Of a stretch of 64,000 nucleotides of DNA, positions 11,776-21,554 are shown in pieces. The stretch is from Valencia hispanica (lineage: Eukaryota > Chordata > Actinopteri > Cyprinodontiformes > Valenciidae). Below the pieces are notes generated by a model. It did not search any database and was not told the DNA's origin. It saw only the letters and a list, made by a program, of their open reading frames with translations. Position numbers and translations under genes: made by a program. Every line of letters begins with the position of its first letter. Position 1 is the first letter of the stretch. The stretch spans positions 48,370,541 to 48,434,540 of the forward strand of contig OY747714.1 in assembly GCA_963556495.2 (NCBI GenBank), in the 5' to 3' direction.

Positions 11776-12783
11776 ATGGACCCAGCACTCGCCCGGGAGA
11801 TCGCCGCCCTCCGCCAGGACGTCTGGGCCAACCTGGCCAGACTCGCTGCCTCTCCTCACCTCCCTGTGCGGGTCTCCGGAGCCGGGGAGATCCTAGGAGT
11901 GCTCCCTCACTTCCAGAGTGTCTTCTCGGCCCGGGAGCTCGCCGATCTGCGGCGCGAGGCGGAGAGCATTCGCCAGGAGGCGTTGGACCAGACGATCGGT
12001 CCGCCCTCTCCGCCTCCACCATCTGGCCGTAGGCGACGGACCCGCCAAACCGGAGTTTCAGCGAGCGAGGAGCAGGGCGGCGCGGCCACACGGACCACCA
12101 ACGTCGGCCCCATCTCCGCGTGGCACCCACCGCCGGTTCTCTCCCCCGCCGTCTTTGTCCCTCCTCCAGCTGGCTCTTCGGGGGCTCCTCACATCAGGGA
12201 GGAGGACCTTTTCGAGTTCTTCTATGGGGACAAGACGGCCTACCTCTGCTCCAGGGGAGCGCCTCGCCGCAGGCAGCGACGCCGCAGAGGTGGGGCCGCT
12301 TCCAGGGCAGTTCCAGCTCCAGTCCGTGAGCCCGTTCCAGCTCCAGTCCGTGAGTCCGTTCCAGCTCCAGAGCCCGTTCCAGCTCCAGAGCCCGTTCCAA
12401 CTCCAGAGCCCGTTCCAGCTCCAGAGCCCGTTCCAGCTCCAGAGCCCGTTCCAGTCCCAGAGCCAGTCTCAGCCTCCAACATTCCTGCAGTCTTCCTGGC
12501 CATCACATTGGCTGCTCTCCAGCAAGCAACATTTCCCCATGGGTCGCTGGAGCTCCCAGGGATGGTCAGGAAGTACCCGTCCCCGTCGCTAGAGCTCCCA
12601 GGGAGGGTCAGGGAGGACCCGTCCCCGTCGCAAGAGCTCCCAGGGAGGGTCAGGGAGGACCCGTCCCCGTCGCTAGAGCTCCCAGGGAGGGTCAAGGAGG
12701 ACCCTCCAGAACCTTCGTCTCAGCAGGCGTCCGAGCCTCCAGAACCTTCGTCTCAGCAGGCGTCCGAGCCTCCAGAACCTTAG
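11776..12783 (+). pseudogene. Proline/glutamate-rich repeat protein of the LTR element, with nonsense codons
   Basis: ATG 11776 opens MDPALAREIAALRQDVWANL, a frame seen in fish non-autonomous LTR elements. The N-terminal ~80 residues are alpha-helical in character (REAESIRQEALD); then follow a Pro-rich part, an Arg-rich block, tandem (VPAPEP)n, a 42-bp-unit region (LELPGRVREDPSPS) and a 33-bp-unit region (SEPPEPSSQQA). TAG codons at 12781-12783 and again in the next 33-bp unit come from TCG to TAG changes. Past them the same frame continues to ~13173. There is no recognisable gag zinc knuckle. The product's role is unknown; an RNA-packaging role is possible but unproven. Confidence 0.6.
12314..12465. 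repeat. 18-bp tandem repeat
   Basis: The unit GAGCCCGTTCCAGCTCCA occurs about eight times with minor variants and encodes (E-P-V-P-A-P)n inside the LTR element frame. Confidence 0.9.
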
Positions 12784-12970
12784 TCTCGGCAGGCGTCCGA
12801 GCCTCCAGAACCTTAGTCTCGGCAGGCGCCCGAGCCTCCAGAACCTTCGTCTCGGCAGGCGTCCGAGCCTCCAGAACCTTCGTCTCGGCAGGCGTCCGAG
12901 CCTCCAGAACCTTCGTCTCAGCAGGCGTCCGAGCCTCCAGAACTTTCATCTCAACAGGCGTCCGGGCCTC
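12705..12970. repeat. 33-bp tandem repeat
   Basis: About eight copies of a 33-bp unit (CCTCCAGAACCTTCGTCTC + AGCAGGCGTCCGAG) encode (P-E-P-S-S-Q-Q-A-S-E-P)n. Just before it (12560-12700), a ~42-bp unit built on GAGCTCCCAGGGAGGGTCAG is repeated about three times. Confidence 0.9.
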
Positions 12971-13247
12971 CAGACTCTCTTTGTCTCGGCCGACCTTTAC
13001 CGGCCAGGCATCTTTGGCGCTACCTGACCCTCAGAAGAGGACCTAAGGGCCGTCCGCCCAACCTCCAGGTCCTCAGGGGCCGCCACCGGGGGCGTCCACC
13101 AGACTTCCAGGGGCGTACCCAAAGAGACTCGGGCCCTCCTTCCGTGGGCCCCCTCCACCCACCCTGGCAAGGGTGATTTTTTTTTCTCTTCCCTTTCTTT
13201 TCCACTCTCTCCACGGCGTCTGGAATCCACCTTTAAAGGGGGGGTCC

Positions 13248-13568
13248 TGTCACGCTGCCCTATTCCTGCCTCATTGTCTTCACCTGTCTGTCTCATCAAC
13301 CACACCTGATCCCACTCACCTCCTGCCTTTAAGACCCCTCACTTCCTTTCACTCCCAGCCGGATCATTAGTAGTTACTGGATAGTCAGTAGTAGTGTTGT
13401 CTATCTCCATGGTGTGTTCTTCCTGCTGTCTTCCTTCCCTGCCCGATGTCCAGTGTCTCCGTTCCTACCATCTTCACCACCATCATCACCACCTCCTCGC
13501 TGTAATAAACATCCTGCACCTTCCTTCAGTGAGTGCGTTTGGGTCCATTCTCCACACACCTCGTGACA
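13248..13568 (+). repeat. 3' LTR of the non-autonomous element
   Basis: It begins TGTCACGC right after the purine tract and GTCC, and ends CTCGTGACA before the duplicated ATGTG. Near-identical to the 5' LTR, with AATAAA at ~13504. Confidence 0.93.
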
Positions 13569-13854
13569 ATGTGAGGACTTACCAAATTGTCTGAAATGTA
13601 ACATCCCACCATCTCCCTCAATTTGCCTGTTAGGAAATTTAAATGATGTCACCATGGACACAAAGTCAGTTCTAATGGTTCAAATTGCCTTATGCATCGC
13701 TAAGAAAACTATCCTCCTGAACTGGAAAAATAAAAAAGCTCTTAATATTATTCAGTATAGAAATCTCTTGTTGGACCATATTGGTCTTGAGACGGCCTCT
13801 GGCTCCATATCTGATCAATCTCTCTGGGCTCCTTTGATCGGCTCCATCACCTAG

Positions 13855-15922
13855 TGGGGGTGGGGGGCAATTGGTTGTGTCGTTTGGGACACTGTTGCTG
13901 ATGTGGGGGTTTTGGGGTTGGAGGCGTCTGGGGGGGACCCCGGAGGGTGGGATCACTGGGCGGACGGGGCGCTGGACGTCGTGGCCGGCCTGGGGTTGAG
14001 CTTTGGGTGGTAACTCCTGATGGCTGCATACGGTGCCTTGGGCGGGTTGCACTGGCGGACATGGGTTACTGGCCTGGTGGCCGTGCTGCGCCTGGGTAGG
14101 GTCTGGGGTGGGCCTGGGGATTCGGGGCTCGAGGGCGTCGCGCCCCCTAGCTGTGGTCCTGGCTGGGGGTCGGCTTTGCCACTGTGTGGGCCCTTGGCGG
14201 TGTGCTTGTCTCCGTCCTAGAAGGTAGGGGGTCCGTCTCCCGGGTCCGGGGGCTGGTGGCTCTACTGGGGCATCAGTACCTGGACCTGGGAGCATAAAGT
14301 GTGTATGGGGTGTGTGAGTGAGGGACAGCGTCATTTTTTTGGGTGTCTTGGTGAGTCAGTGAGAATGTATGGGTTTAAGAGGGAGGGAACCTATGACTGT
14401 AGGTCTGTCTTTGTCTACCTGTCAGGTTGGATCTTGTTCTGCCACCTCGCCTGGCGCACCTCAGGCCTTACACTTAATGGGGGGCCTATTTCCCCTCCGT
14501 CACTCCCCGCCGGTGACGGCGGCCCCTGCCTGCCGGTGCATCGGTGGTCAATCCGGTTCGGACCTGGTGCGTGCCTGGGGGGGCCGGTGTGTTGGTCGGC
14601 CGATGCGCTGGGCCGATATCTTCCTTTGGTTGGTTGGGGATTGTTGGGTGATGCCTGCTCGGTGGCTCGGCGGGATGCAGATCCGGCGTCTCTGCTCGTT
14701 TGATCACCTGTTCTGTGCGCACCGTGCGTGGCCGGTTCATTGGCGGGTTGGACCGGCCCTGGCCCTCGTTGGATGCCTGGTCTCCGCGCCCTGCGTTGCG
14801 CGGGATCAGGACCCGGGAGCTAGTACAACTTGGTGTCCATATGCTGGCTGAGCCCGGCCTGGGGATGCTGTCCATCCCCTTCGGCTATCGGTGAGGCGCT
14901 GGGATGTTGGCGGTGGGGATTGGCCTAGGGAGGAGGCGGCGCGTGGCGGCCGGCAGCCGGCCGCGGCCCCTCGTCGGTCAGTCCCTTGTCGGGTCCCTGC
15001 TGGGGGGTGGTGTGCCCCTGGGCCCCGGCTCTCCCGGTCTATTGACCGGCCCGCACTGGCGCGGCCGATTGCCGGCGGGGCCCGTGGGCTCGTCACTGCT
15101 GCCACCCGGGCCCCTGCATAGTGGCCGCTGGATGTTCCCCTGGGGTTATCCTTTGCTGCTCTCTTGGGGGATGCGGTCGGACCCACCCGGGTCCGCTTGG
15201 GGCTCTGTGGGTCCTTTGGACGTCTTTGCTCCGATCTCCTTCATGTCTGCATCGATTCCTGGGAGACGGATTGATGCCTGCTCACACCAGCTATCGAACA
15301 CTCTTATGGAGAAACCTTATATGCACCAGCATGCTAACACACACACATAGATGTGGGGTCTCTAGTGTTTAAGGAAATATTCTTGGGCTGAGGTTATCAT
15401 TACTAGAGCTTGATTAATCGGTACCATGAGTTTTTCTGTGACATTGTTGTTGTATTTTTATATCAATTTTTGTGTGATGTGGTTGTGTAATTCTTAGTTC
15501 ACAATGTTTGGTTTGTTTTGTCGATGTTCCTTTTTCGTGTTTTGTTTTGTTTTTCCCCCTCTCTCTGCCATCCTGTGGGTATGGAGGCAGACTTCAATGT
15601 CTTCCTGTGTTTTCTTTGTTCCCCTTCCTCTCTTGTATTTTCAACTCACCCTCTCTCTTGACTTTTTGTTTCTTACCTCTCTTCTTCATCTTCCTTCTTT
15701 CTTCTCCTTAATTTTCCGTCTCCGTGTCCATAACATCAGGAAATAAAAACCCCAACAATTCATAATAAAGATTTTTCACACATATATCAAGTTGAGGACT
15801 ATAGCAAAAGCTGTACTGCTCCGCTTGTGAAAGTAAATCTGTTGGGCTTCTACTTGGTACTCAGACACCAATTCTGAGCTCCACACTGCCAAACAGGACA
15901 CGTAAAAAAAAGAGAAAAAAAA
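13855..15922 (+). other. GC-rich 3' UTR of the L1 LINE with poly(A) signal
   Basis: This non-coding ~2 kb starts right after the ORF2 stop. It is G-rich on the plus strand to ~15250, then T-rich. AATAAA lies at 15764-15769 and the copy ends in an A-rich run. Related copies are at 18181-19988 (inverted) and 25703-27632 (direct). Relative to the latter, this copy lacks ~1.1 kb after ~14165. The many open frames here on both strands are by-products of the base composition. Confidence 0.85.
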
Positions 15923-17340
15923 GGACTGTGTATTTCAACAATAATGTTGTAAAAATCCAAATAACTTTACAGATCTTCATTGTAAAGGGTTTAAACAATG
16001 TTTTCCATGCATGTTCAATTAACCATAATCAATTAATTAACATGCACCTGTGGAATGGTCGTTAAGACCTTAACAGCTTACAGAAAGTAAGCATTTAAGG
16101 TCACAGTTCTAAAAACGCAGGACACTAAAGATACTTGTCTACCGACTGTGAAAAACACCCAAAGTAAGATGCCCAGGGTCTCTGCTCATCTGCGTGAACA
16201 TGCATTAGGCATGCTCCAGGGAGGCATGAGGACTGCTGATGTAGCTAGGGCAATAAATTGCCATGTCCGCACTGTGAGACGCCTAAGACAGCGCTACAGA
16301 GAGACAGGAAGGACAGCTGATCATCCTCGCAGTGGAAGACCACGTGTAACAACACTTGCACAGGATCGGTACATCCGAATATCACACCTGCGTGACAGAT
16401 ACAGGATGGCCACAACAACTGCCTGAGTCACACCAGGAACACACAATCCCTCCATCAGTGCTCAGACTGTCCGCAATAGGCTGAGAGAGACTGGACTGAG
16501 GGCTTGTAGGCCTGTTGTAAGGCAGGTCCTTACAAGACATCACCAGCAACAAACCCACCTTCGCTGGACCAGACAGGAGTGGCAAAAAGTGCTCTTCACT
16601 GATGAGTCACGGTTTTGTCTCACCAGGGGTGATGGACGGATTCGTGTTTATCGTCGAAGGAATGAGCATTACACCGAGGCCTGTACCCTGGAGCGGGATC
16701 GATTTGGATGTGGGGGGTCCGTCATGGTCTGGGGCGGTATATCACATCACCATCGGACTGAGCTTGTTGTCATTGCAGGCAATCTCAATGCCTTGTGGCA
16801 CAGGGAAGACATCCTCCTCCCTCATGTGGTACCCTTTATGCATGCTTGTCCGGACATGATCCTCCAGCAGGACAATGCCACCAGCCATACTGCTCGTTCT
16901 GTGCGTGAGTTTCTGCATGACAGCAATGTCAGTGTTCTGTCATGGCCAGCGAAGAGCCCGGATCTCAATCCCATTGAGCACGTCTGGGACCTGTTGGATC
17001 GCAGGGTGAGGGCTAGGGCCATTCCCCCCAGAAATGTCCAGGAACTTGCAAATGCCTTAGTGGAAGAGTGGGGTAACATCTCACAGCAAGAACTGACAAA
17101 TCTGGTCCAGTCCATGAGGAGGAGATGCACTCCAGTACTTCAAGCAGCTGGTGGCCACACCAGATACTGACTGGTACTTTTGATTTTGACCCTCCCTTCA
17201 TTCAAGGACACCGTATTCTATTTCTGTTAGTTACATGTCTCATGGTGTTGACTCTTTTAGTGTTCATAAAAATATTTACACACATTAAGTTTACTGAAAG
17301 TAAAAACAGTTGAAAGTCAGATAACTTTTTTTGCTGAGTT
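15923..17340 (+). mobile_element. Main body of the Tc1/mariner transposon
   Basis: It resumes the left inverted repeat after the L1 tail (GGACTGTGTATTTCAACAAT). It carries a transposase frame and ends with CTTTTTTTGCTGAGTT at 17325-17340 followed by the TA target. With the 46 bp left behind at 6488-6533 the element would be about 1.45 kb, close to normal for Tc1-like elements. Confidence 0.88.
16148..17170 (+). pseudogene. Tc1-like transposase, one nonsense codon from full length
   Basis: This is a 340-codon frame from ATG 16148 to TGA 17170. It has a paired HTH DNA-binding N-terminus (HLREHALGMLQGGMRTADVA, then GRPRVTT AT-hook-like linker) and a DDE core: VLFTDESRF (first D), LQQDNATSHTA (second D) and PDLNPIEHVWD (E). 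Exactly 34 residues separate the second D and the E, the DD34E spacing of Tc1. The sole obvious lesion is an in-frame TGA at 16424-16426, where CGA (Arg) would be expected by CpG decay. Tc1 transposase cuts and pastes at TA sites in the nucleus; this copy is inactive, also because the L1 insertion separates its left end. Confidence 0.92.
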
Positions 17341-17342
17341 TA

Positions 17343-18180
17343 TAACGTCCCACAAGTAAATGTCCCATCCTCCATCTCTATCCCTTCCATTTTACAGTAA
17401 ATATTGTATGGAAATAAAAATCATAAATAGGCTTAGCCTATATGAAATAATTTAATCGTCAGAAAATGTTAGGTCTCCGCATGTTGAGCAAAAATAAACA
17501 GTCTAATAAAATCCGGGGGACAGGGGCACGAAACGCAATGATGCAACATTGTTTTTGCCTGAGAATAGGCATGGTGAACCCAGTTTTCGTTTCATCTTGT
17601 TCCGACCTCTGGCATCAACAAAAACTGTTTAGTTCATAAAATCTATACGTTCGCACTGAGTTTTGTTTGGTCTTTCATGTTAAATTAATCCAATACCTTG
17701 TTTTGTATAGGCCTAGTTTGCACGAAAAAACTTCTTCTGCACTGCAGTTATTTGCTAAGGCTTCTTTGCAAGGTGCTGGTATCGGCTTTGCTTCACAGAT
17801 ATAAAAAGCCTCCATTTCACCTGATCTTGTTTAATTCTAATGCAGGCTATTCAGTTGTAGTCCCCTACCATTCCGGCCAATTCGGCAATACAAAATACTC
17901 TATAAATACCACCTTTTAAAAAATTGAAATCCAGATTTTTTTAATAGGCGAAGAAAATGACCATCCCCCCCGAATTTGTTTTACAACTCGACTACAAATT
18001 AAGACTAACCTTTGCTTTCCTCTGGAGGTGATCGCTCCAACGTTAAGTCCGACGGGAATTCATCCAGACCTGTGATTAGAACAGCCAGTCGGATCCCGCT
18101 GGAATACATATTATTCCAGTAGAAGCTTGGATCTTAGGGGCTGGATGAACGCCACTAGGCATTTTCCCTAGAAACAACCT
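17343..18180. other. Unassigned sequence between Tc1 and inverted L1
   Basis: No coding frame, inverted repeat or known family is recognised. Position suggests it belongs to the same older sequence as 6226-6487, perhaps the leader of a retroelement (see the gag-like gene at 20028), but nothing in the sequence proves this. Confidence 0.4.
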
Positions 18181-19988
18181 GTTTTTTTTTTTTGTTTTTT
18201 TTTTTACGTGTCCTGTTTGGCAGTGTGGCGCTCAGAATTGGTGTCTGAGTACCAAGTAGAAGCCCAACAGATTTACTTTCACAAGCGGAGCAGTACAGCT
18301 TTTGCTATAGTACTCCGCTTGATTTATGTGTGAAAAATCTTTATTATGAATTGTTGGGGTTTTTATTTCCTGATGTTATGGACACGGAGACGGAAAATTA
18401 AGGAGAAGAAAGAAGGAAGATGAAGAAGAGAGGTAGGAAACAAAATGTCATGAGAGAGGGTGAGTTGAAAATACAAGAGAGGAAGGGGAACAAAGAAAAC
18501 ACAGGAAAACATTGAAGTCTGCCTCCATACCCACAGGACGGCAGAGAGAGGGGGAAAAACAAAACACTAAAAAGGAACATCGACAAAACCAACCAAACAT
18601 TGTGAACTTAAGAATTACACAACCACATCACACAAAAATAGATATAAAAACACAACAACAATGTCACCGAAAAATTCATGGTACCGATTAATCAAGCTCT
18701 AGTAATGATAACCTCAGCCCAAGAATATATCCTTAAACACCAGAGACCCCACATCTATGTGTGTGTGTTAGCATGCTGGTGCATATGAGGTTTCTCCATA
18801 AGAGTGTTCGATAGTTGGTGTGAGAAGACATCAATCCGTTCCCCAGGAATCGATGTAGACATGAAGGAGATCGGAGCAAAGACATCCAAAGGACCGCCAG
18901 AGCCCCAGGCGGACCCGGGCGGGGCCGACCGCATCCCCCAAGAGAGGAGAAAAGGAGAACCACAGCGGAACATCCAGCGGCCACTATGCAGGGGCCCGGG
19001 GGGCAGCAGTGACGAGCCCACGGGCTCCGTCGGCAACCCTGAGCCGGGGCCCAGGGGCACCCCACCCCCCAGCAGGGACCCGACAAGGGACCGGCCGACG
19101 AGGGGCCCCCGGCACTGCAGGGGCCGCGGCCGGCCGCCGGCCGCCACGCAACGCCTCCGCCCTAGGCCAATCCCCACCGCCAACATCCCAGCGCCCCACC
19201 AATAGCCGCAGGGGACGGACAGCATCCCCAGGCCGGGCTCAGTCAGAATCTGGACGCCAAGTTGTACCAGCTCCCGGGTCCTGATCCCGCGCAACGCAGG
19301 GCGCCGAGACCAGGCTTCAAACGAGGGCCAGGGCCGGTCCAACCCGCCAATGAACCGGCCACGCACGGTGCGCACAGAACAGGTGATCAAACGAGCAGAG
19401 ACGCCGGATCCGCATCCCGCCGAGCCACCGAGCAGGCACCACCCAACAATCCTGAACCTGGCACCTCTAAAAGAGGTGCCCCAACCAACCAAAGGAAGAT
19501 ATCAGCCCCGCGCATCGGCCTACCGACACACCGGCCCCCCCAGGCCCGGCCAGGCACGCACCAGGTCCGAACCGGATTGACCACCGGCGCACCGGCAGGC
19601 AGGGGCCCCCGTCACCGGCGGGGAGTGACGGAGGGGAAATAGGCCCCCCATTAAGTGTAAGGCCTGAGGTGCGCCAGGCGAGGGGGCAGACCAAGATCCA
19701 ACCTGACAGGTAGACAAAGACATACAGACACAGTCATACGTTCCCTCCCTCTTAAACACATACATTCTCACTGACTCACCAAGACACCCCAAAAAATGAC
19801 GCTGTACCCTCACTCACACACCCCATACACACTTTATGCTCCAAGGTCCAGGTACTGATGCCCCAGTAGAGCCACCAGCCCCCGGACCCGGGAGGTGGAC
19901 CCCCTACCTTCTAGGATGGAGACAAGCAGACCGCCAAGGGCCCCACAGTGGCAAAGCAGCCCGACAGCCCAGGACCCCGACCAGACCG
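18181..19988 (-). mobile_element. 5'-truncated L1 copy (3' UTR only), inverted
   Basis: The reverse complement matches the L1 3' UTR of 14165-15922 closely, including the AATAAA tail region. A poly-T run at 18182-18205 is the A-tail on the minus strand. Outside, CCTGTTTTTT flanks both ends (18178-18187 and 19990-19999), a plausible target duplication partly merged with the tail. With the plus-strand copy it makes ~1.8 kb inverted arms about 2.3 kb apart. Confidence 0.88.
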
Positions 19989-20027
19989 CCTGTTTTTTAT
20001 AAAAGGTGAACGTGATATATTGTTATA

Positions 20028-21486
20028 ATGTCAGAAGAAAATAGTAAGTCCAGGTCTGGAGGACCTGGCAAAAGGTGGTTGACCTTAGATGAACAATTGC
20101 AGAAATACCTTCAGGTTATATTTAACATGGCAGGATCTAAGACTGAGGGAGAAAAAGCTCAGAAAAAAGCAGTAGAATCATTTAAAAAGATGTGGGGAAA
20201 GTATGGGTAGGCATAAAGTGATCGATATTGCTTAAGTCAGATGTGTTTTCAAGAGGAAAAGCATTTTAAAGGAGAGGCAGAAAAAGCAAGTATATTGATG
20301 GGGAGAAAGGGTAAGTTAACTACAAAAGCAGCTAAGTGGTATTCCCTTGGGGTTTGTGGACAAGGCATTGATCATCTTTGCAAAGAGGACATGCTGTCTT
20401 CAACAGTTCCTCCACCATCATATCAAGGTATTTATGCAGTGATAAGGCAAGAGCACAGTGATGAAGAAGCACTAGAGGTAGAGTGGGAATTTACACCCTC
20501 AAACATGGTTCAAACACGCTCTGGTAGGAACACCACACCCAAGCCTCAGCCAGCAAAGGACCGTGAGGTTTGGGAATCGAGAGCAGAGAGAAAGAGAGGG
20601 ACAGCAACCAATTTCAGGAGAGACGGCACCTTCATGTGACAGAGCACCAAAGAAAGATGATGAGGGAGAAAAGGAGAGGAAGAGCCTAACTGGAACATTA
20701 AATCTATCCCTTCATGTTAAAGGAGGGCAATTGCACTACACAAAAGAAGAATTAGATGTCGGGAGACAAATAGTACAACACCACGATGAGGGAACTCCTA
20801 AGGAGGATGGTGGGGGAGACGATGCAGATCATACAGATAACTTAGAACCGCCTCCCCGAGGAGACTTAAAGGGGGCTACAATGGCACCATTAATTAGTAC
20901 TCGTGAAGGTGAGAGATTATACAAACCTCTTAAATTAGCAGATGTGCAGGGAATAGCCCAGTCCCTCCCATCCTTATCTGAAGGAGCCAATTTGTGGCTG
21001 AGGAAGTTTGATCAGGTGACTCAGGGACAGACTTTAGCTCTAGGCGACTTCAGAGCTGTGGCAGCACAATGCATGACACTGACAGATATGCGAGACTTAG
21101 AAGCGGAAGCAGATATAGCGTGTAGGGGGTGATGGTGCACTGTTTACCCAATTTTCCCGTGATATTTATACATGGATGTGTAGTCGATGGCCGGGAACGG
21201 ATGCTTCCAAAGTCCCCAAGTTTGTGTGGAAACCTGAGGTGTCTCCTACAGATTGTATTTCTCAGTGTAAAGACAAGTGGGTAGCGTTGACAGGGGAGTA
21301 CCCAGGGAGAGCGGATACAAACAGAGGTTGGTTCAGAGAAGCAGTTTTGGGAGGGGTTCCAGAATCAGTTCAAACAAAAATGAAGTAAAATCCAGATCTG
21401 CCTGGATCGAACCAGGGTAGATGGGAAGTGACCTACACAAAGACGCACAGAGTAGAGCCCAACTTTCTAACAGGAGGAGGGGGAAG
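20028..21486 (+). pseudogene. Decayed retroviral gag-like gene
   Basis: It opens at ATG 20028 with a short basic N-terminal region. It then passes through at least one frameshift (after the TAG at ~20208) and stops at ~20637, 21130 and 21386. A central segment around 20930-21120, with conserved Trp/Phe and Gln-Gly residues, resembles the capsid domain of retroviral-type Gag proteins. No protease, polymerase or envelope follows: a minus-strand L1 begins at ~21555. It may belong with the LTR and tRNA-Val primer site at 5.6-6.2 kb. It is an old, inactive genomic copy. Family placement is tentative. Confidence 0.5.
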
Positions 21487-21554
21487 AAGCCTCAAACTGA
21501 TGTGCTGCTGTCCATGGTGCTGAAGTGGTTCACAGGCAGACAGGAGGCGACCGT

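Larger units (their letters stand above)
11435..13568 (+). mobile_element. Non-autonomous LTR retrotransposon inside L1 ORF2
   Basis: Direct repeats of ~322 bp, each TGTCACGCTGCC...CTGACA or CGTGACA (11435-11756 and 13248-13568), bound the element. ATGTG is duplicated at 11430-11434 and 13569-13573. A purine tract AAAGGGGGGG at ~13235-13244 precedes the 3' LTR. The interior has no protease, RT or integrase, only a proline-rich repeat-containing frame, so the element must have been mobilised by another retrotransposon's enzymes. Confidence 0.93.
7995..13854 (+). pseudogene. L1 ORF2 endonuclease/reverse transcriptase, broken
   Basis: ORF2 starts at ATG 7995. The AP-endonuclease has TWNVHG, QETH, GGDLNFG and SDHAPVSL (8000-8700). 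The reverse transcriptase carries motif A (SLDAEKAFDRVNW, ~9765), motif B (GTRQGCPLSPSLF, ~9935) and motif C (SLYADDVLLFL, ~10065). The C-terminus, with Cys motif CLQC/CPPVKKFW, continues past a nested LTR element and finishes at 13854. Defects seen: in-frame TAA at 8430; frameshifts near 9275 (poly-T), 9500, 9857 and 10690; further stops near 10905-10990; and the LTR insertion at 11435-13568. It is non-functional, but catalytic motifs are intact, suggesting moderate age. Confidence 0.9.
6534..15922 (+). mobile_element. Near full-length L1/Tx1-group LINE with target-site duplication
   Basis: The LINE runs from a short 5' UTR through ORF1 (6717-7586), ORF2 (7995-13854, split by an LTR element) and a ~2.07 kb GC-rich 3' UTR to an A-rich tail at 15904-15922. 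GGACTGTGTATTTC occurs directly before it (6520-6533) and directly after the tail (15923-15936), a 14-bp duplication typical of LINE target-primed insertion. Without the nested LTR element it is about 7.25 kb. Several ORF2 frameshifts and a stop show it is inactive. Confidence 0.9.

Noticed and set aside
12240..12695. Glycine/threonine-rich minus frame (TGSGAGTGSGAG)
   Set aside because: Antisense of the 18-bp repeat of the LTR element; no independent start or conservation signal.
12705..12970. Regular 33-bp repeats that look array-like (CRISPR or minisatellite-type)
   Set aside because: The units are directly tandem with no spacers and code in frame; the genome is eukaryotic. It is a coding minisatellite in an LTR element.
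13860..15400. Many long open frames on both strands, also at 18750-19800 and 25850-27200
   Set aside because: They lie in the GC-rich L1 3' UTR, overlap in several frames, and are not in the same frame between the three copies; composition artefacts.
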